Below are positions 1 to 10,413 of a stretch of 64,000 bases of DNA, piece by piece. A program made the position numbers and the translations under genes. This DNA comes from Blepharisma stoltei (lineage: Eukaryota; Ciliophora; Heterotrichea; Heterotrichida; Blepharismidae), in NCBI GenBank assembly GCA_914767885.1, contig CAJZBQ010000014.1:496001-560000 (forward strand), read 5' to 3'. Under the pieces are notes generated by a model. That model did no database searches, was not told the origin of the DNA, and was given only the letters and a program-made list of their open reading frames with translations. Positions within the stretch are counted from its first letter, which is position 1; every line of letters starts with the position of its first letter.

Positions 1-1770
1 ATCAATAATATCAGCGAAGAAAGTTGAATCGCCGTTTCCTTTGCCTAGCATCAGCCTTTCCTTTCTATCACTCGATAATGAATTCAAAGATTTCGCGCTG
101 TCTCCTAGCTTGTTTTTTAGCATTTGTTTTACCTGATGGCTAAGGTCAAATCCTCTGCCTTGAAGAGCTTTTTTGTCGTTTTTGATTTGCAAAAGCCTAT
201 CGATTTCCTCATCAACCTCTTCTACTGTTTTTATATTTGGGTCTTTGGGGCATTCCGAAAAAGAGTGTCCGATACCATTGCAGCACTATGTTAAAGTTAC
301 GGGGCAAGTGACTGAGCTTTTGATCCTGCTTATTTCTCGCTGCATAACTTTTTCTTCTTCGTCTGATTTAGAAACATGCTTTGAGAGTTGGCAGCCTGGA
401 GCTTGAACCCCAGTTTGGCCGCAGCATCACCAGATTTCTCCAGAATATAAGCTTATGTGGTTTTTGCATGATCAATTAAAATTATCTTTTTCCATATACA
501 CTTTTTTGCATTTATTGCATAGTTTTTCTTCAGTTTCATCTGTATCATGATTCTTTGCATTGTATTTTTTCAATTTTAATCTCAATCTTTCATATTCTTC
601 AGATAGAAGGACAAGCTTGCAATCAGAGTCTTGGAATTTGAGTTTATATTTATCTTTTTCTTCAACAGCGTTTTTTAAATTTGTGTTAAATGAACTAATT
701 TTTTCTTTAAATTTAGCAAGGATTTTATCTCGATCTTTTAGTGTTTTATCTGTGATTTTAGCCATATCAATAATTTCTTCTCTAAGCTCATTTCTTTCAT
801 ATAATAAAGTTTCAGCTGTTTTTATTTGACTTTTATAATCTTCACTAATTGTTTTGACAATTTTAGCTGCTATGGATAATTGATTTTGCAATAGTTCCGA
901 CATGCTTTTTTCTTTAGTGAGCTCTGAAAAACTATTATACAAGCCGCGAAGTCGCTCCCCTATCACAAGATTTTCTGTTGCGATCAAATCATTTACATGT
1001 GAAAGTTCAAGAGCTTTCCCTTTAGAGTCAGAATCAAAATTATCGAAAAATTCATAATCTTTGCCTGAGGTTGCATTACTTTGTTCTGTATCTACCCTGG
1101 TTGATAAATTATCATTATTTTGGCACTGCAATTTGTATTCTTCAAGCTGGGGAGTTACCAACTTTAACTGAAGCTCATATTTTTGCGAATTTTTAATTGA
1201 CTGCGTCGTTTGGAATTTTAGAAGCTCAAAATTCATATAAAGATCGTCATATTTATTTTTAAGCTCGTTGAATTCTTTTTCTATCAAAATCTTCGATTGC
1301 TCAATTAGTTTTACACTTTCATTAGCAGTTCTTAAGTCTTCTCGTGCTTGCTCTAACTCATTAGCAAGTTTTACGCTAAGCTTTAGTTCTCCATAAACAG
1401 TATTATCAAACGTGCTGTCTAAATTTTCTAGCTTTTCTTTATTTAGTGATATATTAAGACCATCATGCATTGACTTTGATTCTGGGAAGTTTTTAGGCTT
1501 CGTTTTATCAAACATAGGAAGCAGATATTGCTTAATTACAAGTGCAGCGGTTTCAGGTGGAATATTGTATGCTGGGTTTCTATTTTTTCTTAATTTTATT
1601 CTTGTCATAATCGATTCTGTTGTTGATTCGGTCGCTGCTTGTAACGAAGGTAGCTTGCATTTTAAGTTTTTTTTAAAATTGGCAACATATGAGATTGATG
1701 AGCTACTCAAAGGGCTGATAACTTGCGGCCTTGAAAATGAATATGATTTGTTCAATTTGGAATAGTCCAT
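1..1770 (-). CDS. Coiled-coil protein with C-terminal zinc-binding clusters (3' end outside window)
   Basis: Reads leftward from ATG at 1770 and runs off the left edge. The first ~400 residues are highly charged and predicted coiled coil. They are followed by CNKCKKVY, then a CxxH...WWCCG segment with further Cys/His residues, and after the intron CPCCNGIGHSFSECP, which resembles a CCHC zinc knuckle. TGA at 472-474 and again near 424 must be read as Trp. A 15-nt intron (286-300, GTAACTTTAACATAG in the gene sense) removes an in-frame TAG. Its start lies 61 bp from the divergent kelch gene, so a shared short promoter region is likely. I do not recognise the family; a cytoskeletal or ciliary scaffold is only a guess. 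Confidence 0.7.
286..300 (-). other. 15-nt spliceosomal intron
   Basis: Gene-sense GTAACTTTAACATAG between TGCCCC and TGCTGC. Removal joins two open frames and preserves a Cys-rich cluster; unspliced, the TAG would end the protein. Confidence 0.85.
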
Positions 1771-1831
1771 AGTTTAATTACATAAAACCTAAAAAATATT
1801 ATAGAATTCAATATTTATTATTTTTTGATTT

Positions 1832-2722
1832 ATGATGATAGAAAAAGAGAGCACCCTGATTACCTTTGTACCTAAATCCAAGCAATGCATAGTAACAAAC
1901 GTCAGAAATCTTGAAAGTAGAAAATTAGTTATTCCAGAACTTGAAAACATAGGTAGTTTGTCTGAAGAGTTAAATTCTCTATGCTTACTTAATGACAATA
2001 GAGCCTTTTGCTATAGCACTAGAATAAACGGAGAGCAGCCTGGACAGATTTTTATTATTGACTATGTGAATAGAAATATAGAAAGAAGGCCTGATAGTCA
2101 GCGCATTTCCTATGGAGCTAGAGGAATTTTTTACCAAGAAACTGACTCAGTTTACATATTTGGAGGAGTGCTTTCAAAAAGTGCTTTTAAATATTCATTA
2201 AGAAGCGAAAATTGAACTGAGTTAAGCTCTATGGAAGCTGAGTCTCACACATGCTCGTGTGCTTTATTTGGAGACAATATCGTATATTCAGGATATCTAC
2301 ATACAAATTTGTATATTTATTCGATATCTAATGATTGTCATTACGCTTTCAGAAGTTCAGAAGAATATCCAAGTATTCCAAATCTAACCCAAAATTCAGC
2401 AAAGATTGTTACTGTTAATAGTAATAGAATATTCATTATCGATGCCCTTGGGTTTATTTATGAAAGCCACGAGTGTTCAGCTTCAGAATGGACAATATTA
2501 GCAAAATCACGTATTAATTACGGATATCTCATGTCGTATATTTTTCCATATAATAAATCCATTTACTTCGTTATTCAAAATGCGCTTTACGAGTTTTGCT
2601 TTGGGACAAATATTGGCGACAAGCGAGTCAGGCTAAAGATTCAAGACATCTCAAAAATAGAGGAAAACAGTATAGAAAATGATAAAAAAGAGAAAGAGGA
2701 AGAGGATAAAAGGATCAATTAA
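1832..2722 (+). CDS. Kelch-repeat protein
   Basis: About 296 codons from ATG 1832 to TAA 2720-2722 if TGA 2213-2215 is Trp (..RSENWTELSSME..). The product shows kelch-blade features: VYIFGGVLS followed by a tryptophan and WTELSSM, then further blade-like repeats (NIVYSGYLHTNLYIYSI). The C-terminus is a Lys/Glu-rich tail. Kelch propellers are protein-interaction modules, often in ubiquitin ligase adaptors or cytoskeletal proteins; nothing here chooses between these. The sequence after the stop is not coding for ~90 bp before the sorting-nexin gene. Confidence 0.75.
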
Positions 2723-2815
2723 TAGTGAACTAATAATATTAACAAATGGAAAACCCTTTTTATTCGTCAAGCTTAAAGGAGAACAATTATATCACCTCCA
2801 AAGCCGATTATACAA

Positions 2816-4581
2816 ATGGAAATTTCGAAAGGAGAACGCCTCCAAGCGTGGCTAAGCATAACTCCACCCCCAACCCCACATAAATTCCAAACTACCTAGT
2901 CTTGATAATAGAAAATATAAGAGATATTGCAGTTTTTTCACTTCTACACTATTAAACGCGATTTATAGCATGCTTTCAAATATATATTTAACGCTTTATT
3001 TCATATCTATACTATAAACAAAATTTTTATATGGCTAGCAAATTTAGCTTGTATTAAATTTAAATGAGATATATTATATTTAATATGTAAAATTAGCTAT
3101 TTAAGCATATTTAATTTGTTAAAACGCATTAATTTAGTAAAATTAAAGCTACATATTGTATGTGCCTATGATATATAATTATCTTGGATTGATTTCCATT
3201 TTACAGCAGAATTCAACTTGATTTATTCTTAAAATGCAATAGTTAAGTAATATTCAGCTTATTTCTCTATTTAATCTTTTATTTATTAGTCTAAAAATTT
3301 TACCATTTAAAAATTTTGTTTATAGCATAGATATGAAACAAAATATTAAAATATATGTGTAAGCATGCTACGAATTGCGCTTTAATTGTTTAAGATGAAA
3401 CTCTCTTATTTTAATATTATCATGACTAGGTAGTTTGGTATTGATGTGGGGTGGGGGTGGGTCTATACTTGACCACAAGCGATGATAATGTTTCAATTTC
3501 AATTTTTAACCCTACAATAAAAGAAGGGTTCAGAAAATATGTCATTTATACGATATCAGGGCTCGATTTGCAAGGTACTTTTGAAGCGTATCGAAGATAC
3601 AAAGATTTTATCCGGTTGAGGACTTTGCTTGTGCAGCATTGGCCTGGGTGTTTCATCCCACATATTCCTCCAAAGAAAATGCTGGTAAATAACACATAGG
3701 GAAATTTGCAATCAAATTTCATAGAACAGAGGCGCAAACTTCTTGAACTTTTTTTAAACAAAATCGTATCGATTTCTTATCTTTACCATTCCCAAGAATT
3801 TCACATGTTTATAAGAGGCCCTAACGAATATCATAAGACAACATCAGAATTCCGGAGAATTTCACTGATTCAGCTATCACAAACCTATTTGTCAGTCTTT
3901 GCAGACTCTCCTAGAGTAACGCCAGAGGAAATTGCAACAATTGATGAATCTTATAATTATTTTAAAAAAGCTTTATACGAGATGGAATTAGTTTTTGCAG
4001 CTTGTCTGAGGAGCTTAGAAACTTTTGCAGAGTATGAAGAGCACTTAACACCACTTATGAATGGGTTAAAAGATGTAAATAGTTTATATGTGCTATTAGG
4101 CTGCAAAGAGTTTAGAGTGCTAACTCGAGAAATCTATACGAACCCGTATTTTATGCTTCTAGATTATTTAAAAAGCGAAATCATGGACTTAAAAGCTATT
4201 ATAGAAGCCATACATAAAAAAAAAGCGTATGATAGGATAACAACGAAGGCTGAAGAAAGGCTAGAAAATGAAAGGAAAAAACTACAGAAAATCCAGCAGG
4301 GGAATAAATCTTTAGCAATGATAATTACAAACAAGCCAAAAGATGCTGTTGTTGAAAAGCTTTCAAGTGACATAGCTGAACTTGAAAATGAACTTCAAGC
4401 AATTTATAGCATAACGAGAATAATATCGTCTCAGTTGTTTAGCCATGAAATACCAAGGTTTAAAAAAGAAAAAATATATCGATTTGAAACAGTTATGAGG
4501 ACGTTTTTAAGTGCAAATATTCAAGAATTGGAAAGTCTGATTGCTCAGACTCAAAAAATAGATAATGCCTTTAATAGTTAA
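2816..4581 (+). CDS. PX-domain sorting nexin (interrupted by one IES and one intron)
   Basis: The PX core is clear: FEAYRRYKDFIRLR, then a proline-rich IPHIPPKK and FIEQRRKLLELFLNKI, the usual phosphoinositide-binding pattern. A C-terminal helical region of ~270 residues looks BAR-like, as in SNX1/2/4-type nexins that act at endosomes. ATG 2816 is chosen because only that frame (MEISKGERLQAWLSI) joins YLTTSDDN when the IES at 2859-3463 is removed at TA. A 15-nt intron (3685-3699) removes a TAG. Two other upstream frames are open for a while but fail after joining. Stop is TAA 4579-4581. Confidence 0.85.
2859..3463. mobile_element. 605-bp TA-bounded IES with C/A-rich terminal inverted repeats, in the sorting-nexin gene
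   Basis: Left end TAACTCCACCCCCAACCCC and right end GGGGTGGGGGTGGGTCTA form imperfect inverted repeats that extend inward over a shared CCAAACTACCTAGTC. The interior is AT-rich and non-coding. Removing 605 bp between TA 2859-2860 and TA 3464-3465 joins the PX protein in frame. Confidence 0.8.
3685..3699 (+). other. 15-nt spliceosomal intron
   Basis: GTAAATAACACATAG inside the PX domain. Splicing joins PPKKML to GNLQSNFIEQ, keeping the conserved PX helix and removing a TAG. Confidence 0.9.
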
Positions 4582-4616
4582 TTAATTATAAATTAAAATA
4601 AATTAGCTTGCTAACT

Positions 4617-6875
4617 ATGAGTGAAGATTATCAATACCAACATAAGTATAATCCTTCAACAACAAGCCAAGTTTCGCCTGATAATTTTTACAATGTTATT
4701 AGTGTTTTTAACACCCCTAAATACGACAAATCAACGTCAAAAGAGTACTCTTTTAGGGACCGCAAAACTCTTCTTATAACTGAACTAGAAGAACTTGATT
4801 CCAAATTTTCTGAGTTTGAAAATGTAAAATCAAAGTTTCCTCCTCTACGGCTTCCTAAAAAGAGAAAAAAACTATCGAAAAGTTACAAAAAATCAAGCAC
4901 TGAAAGGAAGAAAAAAGAAGAGATTTCTCCAAATAGATCTTATAGAATTCCCAAATCGCTGCTCCCTACAGAACCTCCCAATTTTGTGGTAGGGGCTATT
5001 TCTACTCATCATTTAGGCCCTGGATCATATTCATTTGATAAAACCGATAAGCTTGTAGGAGGAATTATATCATCAGGCCCTAGATTTGAATATGATTTTC
5101 AAGGAAAAGTTGATAATTTTTTTTCTCATAAGAGAGCAGTCTCTGAAAAGCCAACAGAAGTTTCTTTCAGAAATAAAGATTTATCTCAGTTTTCTCCTGA
5201 AAATAAAATTGTGGCCTTACAGTCAAAAGCAAGAGTTAATGAAATTAGACTCCAGATCCAAAAAAGGACTAAAGAATTGTTATTGGAAAATGAAAAGTCA
5301 GAAAGAGAGCAAAATTATTTAACAAAGCTAACAAAATTAGACTGAAGGATGAAGAAGCCTGAAATGACTAAAATTGCAGGCTCATGAATAATTTTGGCTG
5401 GAATTTTTTCTGTTCTGTCAATTCTCCGATATAAGAAAAGACATAGAAAAGTAATTATTATTTAGATTCTTCGGTATAGATCAAAGCATCATCTATTTTT
5501 CCTTTATTGATTGTTCAGGTTTATTGGGAAAATTAGACTTCGAGTATTAAATTATAGACGATCGAAGCTTGCAAAAGCATTAAAAAAAAATTTTAAAACT
5601 ATATTGCGATGATTCTACAAAAGAAAGGAAACCTTTAGAATAACTGTTGACTATTCTATTGAGCGAGCGCTACTTTGCAACTACATGTTTGAGCTGATGG
5701 CTAGGTTCAGACTGAAACAATTGAAAATACAAAGAAAAATAAGGCAGTTTCTAGATATAAAGCGAGCAAGATTTACAGTTTTGCGATTGATGTGAGAAAA
5801 AAATGCAAGTATTGTCGAGACAAAGAAATCGTTTAAATCAAAAAATCAAAAACTTAAAGGGAAAATTTCAACTCAAATAAGAGAAGAATATATCAAAAAA
5901 TATTATACTGACTCCCCCCCCCCCCTCCGTGAGCGAACAAAAAAATTTTGTTCGCTCACGGAGGGGGGTTATTTTTTTTTTTAAAAAAAAAAATTTATAT
6001 ATAAATTTTATAAAAAATATTTTTTTCGAAATTTAAAAAAATCCTAATTTGCAAAAATTGGGAAGCAAATATTAATTTAATTTGCAAAATTTATGTTTTA
6101 AAACGCAATTTGTTTAAAATTAAACAGAATTAGCTCTAGATTTCATTATACTAATTATCACTTATATATCAAAATTTTTTTCTATTAAAATTTTTTCTAT
6201 TAAAAAAATTTTTGTTCACTCACGGAGGGTGGGTTTTTGGTCAAAAAATGGCGATTTTTCTAATGGTTTTGTTCGCTCACGGAGGGGGGGGGGGAGTGAG
6301 CAATGCAAAGCATATATTTCACAATTGAGTGAATACCATAAAACTTGTGAAATCATTAAACAAAACTTGGAAAAGGCAAATAAGCCTAAAGAATTATACG
6401 ATTATATTTTCGAAAAGAAAGAAGACAGCCAGCCTACATATAGCACTTTCCCGAGGATGGCGCGGAATGGCGCCATCCTCGGGAAAGTCAACTAAGCATC
6501 CACACGGGAACTGGGAGTTCCACGTGTGGATGCCATTTTTGACATGTGGGATCCAAACTTCCACATGTCAAAATGGCATCCACACGTGGAACTCCCAGTT
6601 CCCGTGTGGATGCCTTCCTGGCTTTCCCGAGGATGGCGCCATTCCGCGCCATCCTCGGGAAAGCGCTATATCCGGATTATCCAGTTTTTAAAATTTATTC
6701 AAATTCGCATGCTATGAGGGTTCTTATCGTTCAGGCTTTTGAGCAAAGCAAAAATTCAAAAATCAGCACTCAAGCGATAAAAGAGTTTTTAGATAGATCT
6801 AAAAATGCTGGGACACCTTTAAGATTCAATGAATTTTATTTAACTCTCGACCCAACTCCTAAAAATAAGACATAA
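4617..6875 (+). CDS. SHIPPO/STPG-type repeat protein with basic C-terminal region (two IESs, one intron)
   Basis: Starts at ATG 4617 (MSEDYQYQHKY). Residues ~140-165 hold LGPGSYSFDK and a second SGPRF motif, the PG-rich SHIPPO repeat of sperm-tail/ciliary microtubule proteins. TGA codons are Trp (5343-5345 onward). A hydrophobic stretch WIILAGIFSVLSIL, if real, would be a membrane segment. The 15-nt intron is at 5451-5465. The frame then continues through a very basic region to KKYYTE, a MITE at 5909-6296, EQCKAYISQL..., a palindromic IES at 6439-6668, and YPDYPVFKIY... to TAA 6873-6875. Both junctions are in frame. An axonemal or cortical microtubule role is inferred from the repeat only. 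Confidence 0.8.
5451..5465 (+). other. 15-nt spliceosomal intron
   Basis: GTAATTATTATTTAG; splicing removes a TAG and joins two basic segments in frame. Confidence 0.85.
5909..6296. mobile_element. MITE-type IES flanked by TGA, family F1
   Basis: Ends CTCCCCC...GTGAGCGAACAAAA and GTTCGCTCACGGAGGGG..GAG, flanked by TGA at 5909-5911 and 6297-6299. Both TGA copies have codon phase 3-1-2, so removing 388 bp restores TAT ACT GAG CAA in the host gene. Directly inside the left end the tip sequence is inverted (a hairpin), and the right end carries a second copy of the tip. The AT-rich interior is shared with other F1 copies in this window. Confidence 0.85.
6439..6668. mobile_element. 230-bp TA-bounded palindromic IES with three nested hairpins
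   Basis: Ends TATAGC and GCTATA. Inside are two near-identical self-complementary arms built on CTTTCCCGAGGATGGCGC (6445-6488 and 6621-6664) and, between them, a long central hairpin with arms on GCATCCACACGGGAACTGGG. Removal at TA joins ACA TAT CCG in frame in the SHIPPO-like gene. Confidence 0.85.
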
Positions 6876-6927
6876 TCTAATGAATTTTTTAATATAATAA
6901 TCTCTCAATCATTTAGCAATGATTCCT

Positions 6928-7669
6928 TTAGTTTATTCCAAAGAATTTATTGCAATTTCCTGTGGATGGCGCTATTTTGGCCTTGATTTTCCCACTGGAA
7001 AATTTTTTTGGTTCGACCAGTACCATATAGTTTGGTCAAACCAAAAAATTTTCCAGTGGGAAAATCAAGGCCGAAATAGCGCCATCCCTGGGGAAATCCC
7101 ATATCTAAAGCGTTTTTCAGCATTGGTTTTACATTGCCAGTTTTTCCACCCCATGAAATTGCTCCTAAAGATAGCGAAAACATCAAAACATGTGCGAAGG
7201 GCAGAGAAATTACCAACTGTCTCCTCTTCAAAAACTTCCATAAAGCATCAAAAAAGCGAGGGAGAATGTATAAAGTCATCTCACAAATCCTATCAGGGGT
7301 TTCTATCAAAGCTGCTGGCATTGTCGCAATTCCACACCAAAGTACGCAGGTCCAATGAGCTCTATTATAAAGCCGCACAAAAATACAAGAGATGAGTTTA
7401 CTGAATGCGACCATAGCGCTAAGCATTAAGCTTGATCTTGTCATTGATTTCCCTGCAAGATATAACGTTCTTTGTGGATTCCTTCTAAGAGATTTGTGCT
7501 TCAGCAAGAGCTGTACAACATTAAGAGGAAGATAAAACTTAAGAGCAATCAGCATTGATTTTATGAAATATTTGAGCACGTGAATTGAACAGCTGCCAGA
7601 GTGTAAATCTTTGCAGCAGAATGGGGCCAATCCATTTGCGATTGCAGTCAATTCCTCTTCAGAAGCCAT
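6928..7669 (-). CDS. Membrane protein, TMEM135-like (one palindromic IES)
   Basis: Starts at ATG 7669 (MASEEELTAIANG). Several hydrophobic segments and the patterns KFYLPLNVVQLL and MTRSSLMLSAMVAF match the layout of TMEM135, a peroxisomal/mitochondrial multi-pass protein with Arg-Ser-rich and Cys-rich N-terminal segments. About 200 residues after removal of the hairpin IES at 6948-7101, which gives ..NALDKFFGIN-stop (TAA 6928-6930). Without removal the frame runs into the hairpin. It ends 52 bp from the convergent SHIPPO-like gene. The family call rests on pattern only. Confidence 0.6.
6948..7101. mobile_element. 154-bp TA-bounded hairpin IES
   Basis: Ends TATTGCAATTTCC and GGAAATCCCATA. 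Almost the whole element is one stem of ~60 bp (GGATGGCGCTATTTTGG... pairing with ...AATAGCGCCATCC) with a loop near 7020-7030. Joining at TA ends the TMEM135-like gene a few codons later. Confidence 0.8.
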
Positions 7670-7897
7670 TATTTAAAAATAATGCTTTTCCTTTTCATTG
7701 ATTTCAGTTTATTAACAAATATTCTAGAAAATTGGATATTGATTTGGGTTTTATAATCATAAAAAATCTGATAGAAATTGAAAAGTAATTATTCAAAAAA
7801 TGCGAAATTATCGTTTGCATTTCAATTATTTATGATTTGAGTGCATTATTTTTAAGATTGCATAAATAAAAGAGATATTTAAATAGGCTTATCAAAA

Positions 7898-8179
7898 ATG
7901 AAAAAGGTTTTATTTTGCGCTTTGATTGCTTTGGCTTTTTGCTGTAAAGTGTATTCTGATTGTGGAGAAGGCGAGGTTTGTGATTGGGGAGTTTGCTATG
8001 GATCGCCGAGGGAATTATTTGAACCTTGTAGTCGAGAATATCCATGCGGAGAGAACTTAAGCTGCGAGCTTGGAAGATGCTATAATATTCCTCGAAATAT
8101 ATATGAGCCTTGTGAAAGTGAGCTATGCAAATTTGGATTAGAGTGTGATGGAGATTTAAAGTTCTGCGTTTCTGGCTAA
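7898..8179 (+). CDS. Small secreted cysteine-rich protein
   Basis: 93 codons from ATG 7898 to TAA 8177-8179. The N-terminus MKKVLFCALIALAFCCKVYS is a classic signal peptide. The mature part has 12 cysteines in a repeating CxxGxxC / C...CxxG...C arrangement (GEVCDWGVC, PCGENLSCELGRC, LCKFGLEC) like small EGF-like or disulfide-rich extracellular domains. No intron or insertion. Function unknown; secreted or extrusome cargo is possible. Confidence 0.75.
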   Translation: MKKVLFCALIALAFCCKVYSDCGEGEVCDWGVCYGSPRELFEPCSREYPCGENLSCELGRCYNIPRNIYEPCESELCKFGLECDGDLKFCVSG

Positions 8180-8191
8180 TGATAACTAAGC

Positions 8192-8753
8192 ATGGAGTCT
8201 CGATTCAAGCATGATCTTCCAGCCATGCAGCCTCAAGCATATATTAATTATATCTGGCAAAGTTTTGCCAACCAGAAATTTACAGTAATATCAGGTAAGC
8301 AATTCCAGCAGCATAGGGTTTTACCTTGAGGGAAGAGAAGCCTTAGAGTTGGAAGAAAGCTCAGTAGCGTCTTTTGACCCTTCGGGGCAACTCCTAATGC
8401 AAAACCAAGAGTTACACCTTGGGTTTCGAGTTGGACCTTCTGCTGAGAGTAGGCCAGAAATTCCATTTTTTTGAAATTTTTGTGCAGGCAGCCTGCGTCA
8501 AAGCCAGAAAGCTGGAAGTACAAACCCGTTGAAATACGAACGCCCGGAGCCTAGGGACAATTCAGCAGCCAACCCAGGCGGTGCACAACGTGATGGTGTG
8601 GAGCGGGGAACCCCAAAGCAGAGACGGAAACCAATACAAGCGATGTTGTATGGGCTTGAATCAGAGGACAATCCCTTTAAATTAAGTAATGTGTATGTGT
8701 TTCTGCCTAATGATCAACATATAATTAAAAATTTCATTGAAAATTCTACCTAG
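8192..8753 (+). CDS. Hypothetical protein interrupted by a GC-rich insertion
   Basis: ATG 8192 gives MESRFKHDLPAMQPQAY.. to ..VISGKQ at ~8302. After a GC-rich block the frame resumes with AMLYGLESEDNPFKL.. and ends TAG 8751-8753. Joining CAA 8300-8302 to CAA 8637-8639 gives an uninterrupted protein of ~75 residues. The exact junction is uncertain because only CAA is repeated, and a GTAAG just before it could instead be an intron donor. No family recognised. Confidence 0.45.
8303..8639. mobile_element. GC-rich retroposon-like insertion
   Basis: Sharp rise in GC relative to the AT-rich host gene. Shares the core GGCCAGAAATTCCATTTTT with the block at 62338-62700. No terminal inverted repeats and no clear target duplication. 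Boundaries are approximate. Confidence 0.45.
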
Positions 8754-9335
8754 TGTTTTCGATCTCTCATCATTGAGATAAATATTCATACCTGAAAACA
8801 TAAAGATAGTAAATATTCTAGGGATTTAGACAATAGATGAGATACAGCTTAATTTATTGATAATTAAACAAAATCATGGACAAGAATTTGATAAATCATT
8901 TTGTTAGATTGCAAGAATTTTAGCTACTCATATCGAGAATTACTTTTTTAAAAAATTAATATAGAAATTATATTAGGTTTTAAACAAAAGAAAAATTTAG
9001 TTTACTTATAAGTTGTTGTTTTAGAATAATTCTTAAAATTAAATAAATAGCTGAAGATATTCAATTTATTAGCAATTAATTATATAAAAACAGAGAATCT
9101 TATTTTTCCAAAAACATGAGGACTTTTCAGTTGGATATCTCTCATCAAAAGCACTAAAATATTCACCATTAAGAGCAAAATCGAATTAAAATAAGGTATT
9201 CGTTAAATTTTATGCATTACAATAAAGTTAGAGTTGGATAAAGCATAATTTTTCCTAATATGAAATAATATTTAATTATTAAATTTAAATTTGATTTATC
9301 TTATTACCATTGAAGGTCAGTATTGAATTTTTAAT
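8754..9335. other. AT-rich intergenic spacer, no feature seen
   Basis: Frequent stops in all frames, no repeat ends and no RNA gene recognised. Confidence 0.6.
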
Positions 9336-10052
9336 ATGGCGATTAAAAATACTATGTGTATTCTCAAAAGAAATGACGAAATCTGTAACCACTATGAATG
9401 CCACCTACATTACTCCTTACAAGAGAACTCAGTAAGCAGCATGAATTTTATGGTTCTCGAAGCAATGAGCAGAAACAGTATGGCGATCTCGAACTTATGC
9501 GATAACCATTTAAAGATCATGAACGAGATTAATTCCTTAAAGCAAATTTGCTCTCAAATCCGTGATTCGATATCGGTGGATGAGCAAATTTTGCCAGACC
9601 AAAATTTGATAGTCAGAAGAGCACTTCTTATGGTCAAAGAAAATTATGATTTTCCTATTCGGCTTGAACTTGATAAAACTTTCCCATCAAAAATATGCAA
9701 GGAAAGAGGATTCAAACTTAGTTTCCACTTAGAAAATAACGGGAACCAAGCAATTAAAACGCAAAGAAATGCAAAATTTAATATATTTTTAGTCACTCAT
9801 AATGAACCTCCAATTGTTCTGGATAAAAATTTAAGTGGGAAATCCATTCTGAGAGGAACTCATGAAGCAGCTGAAAATGAAAACGGTCATATTCAGTTTT
9901 CTAATATAGTCGTTAATGAAGTGTCTTCTCATTACAAGGAAAATTCTTTTATTTTTATTGTCTTGTGCCTCAGTAACTTAAATATAAAGCCATTTATAAA
10001 ATGAAACCTCAATATAAGGGCAAGACAAGCGTTAAAGAACCGAAGGCGATAA
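9336..10052 (+). CDS. Conserved-looking protein of unknown function
   Basis: ATG 9336 (MAIKNTMCILKRNDEICNHY). TGA 10002-10004 is Trp, so the frame continues FIKWNLNIRARQALKNRRR to TAA 10050-10052, about 238 residues. A short heptad-like helix at ~45-85 is followed by a compact region with FSNIVVNEVSSHYKENSFIF, which looks like a folded beta-rich domain. I recall a similar EVSSH..NG.F pattern in ciliate proteins but cannot name a family. No IES or intron. Confidence 0.65.
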
Positions 10053-10124
10053 TTAATAATTTTAATTTAATTCATTGCTTATACTAAAAACACTATAAAA
10101 AACTTTATGGTTCTTTTTTAAGCT

Positions 10125-10413
10125 ATGCTATTTTACAAAGAAGAATTTTTAAAGCGCATGCCGATTACTACCAAATACGAAGACTTAGATTTTTTTAAAA
10201 AAGATGATTTCTGTTTAGAATTACTCTTTGAAAAATATAAAATGGTAAAAATATAAATGGAATTATGCTGATAAAAAGATATGCAGAAAAATATGGAAGT
10301 TAGGAAAACTAATTATGTGGCAGTTGAAAGAGCAGCTATTTATTGAAGAAAATAGAATCTTAGACCTTAAAATCGCATTTAAGTTTTATTTTTTATATTT
10401 AAAAGAAAAATAA
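10125..10413 (+). CDS. Small basic protein, frame broken by one base
   Basis: ATG 10125 opens MLFYKEEFLKRMPITTKY.. and reaches a TAA at ~10254. Shifting +1 at the A-run in GTAAAAATAT continues as YKWNYADKKICRKIWKLG.. to TAA 10411-10413. Both halves look coding (charged, Trp-rich). One extra A in the run, a sequencing error, a young frameshift or a +1 programmed shift would explain it. No 15-nt intron fits. Confidence 0.4.

Noticed and set aside
2746-2860. ATG 2746 reading MENPFYSSSLKENNYITSK as the start of the sorting nexin
   Set aside because: It would need a 606-bp excision with no TA; the frame from ATG 2816 joins at TA and continues more naturally into the PX domain.
6546-6691. ORF start in the palindromic IES
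   Set aside because: Open frame through the hairpin is fortuitous; the protein joins cleanly once it is removed.
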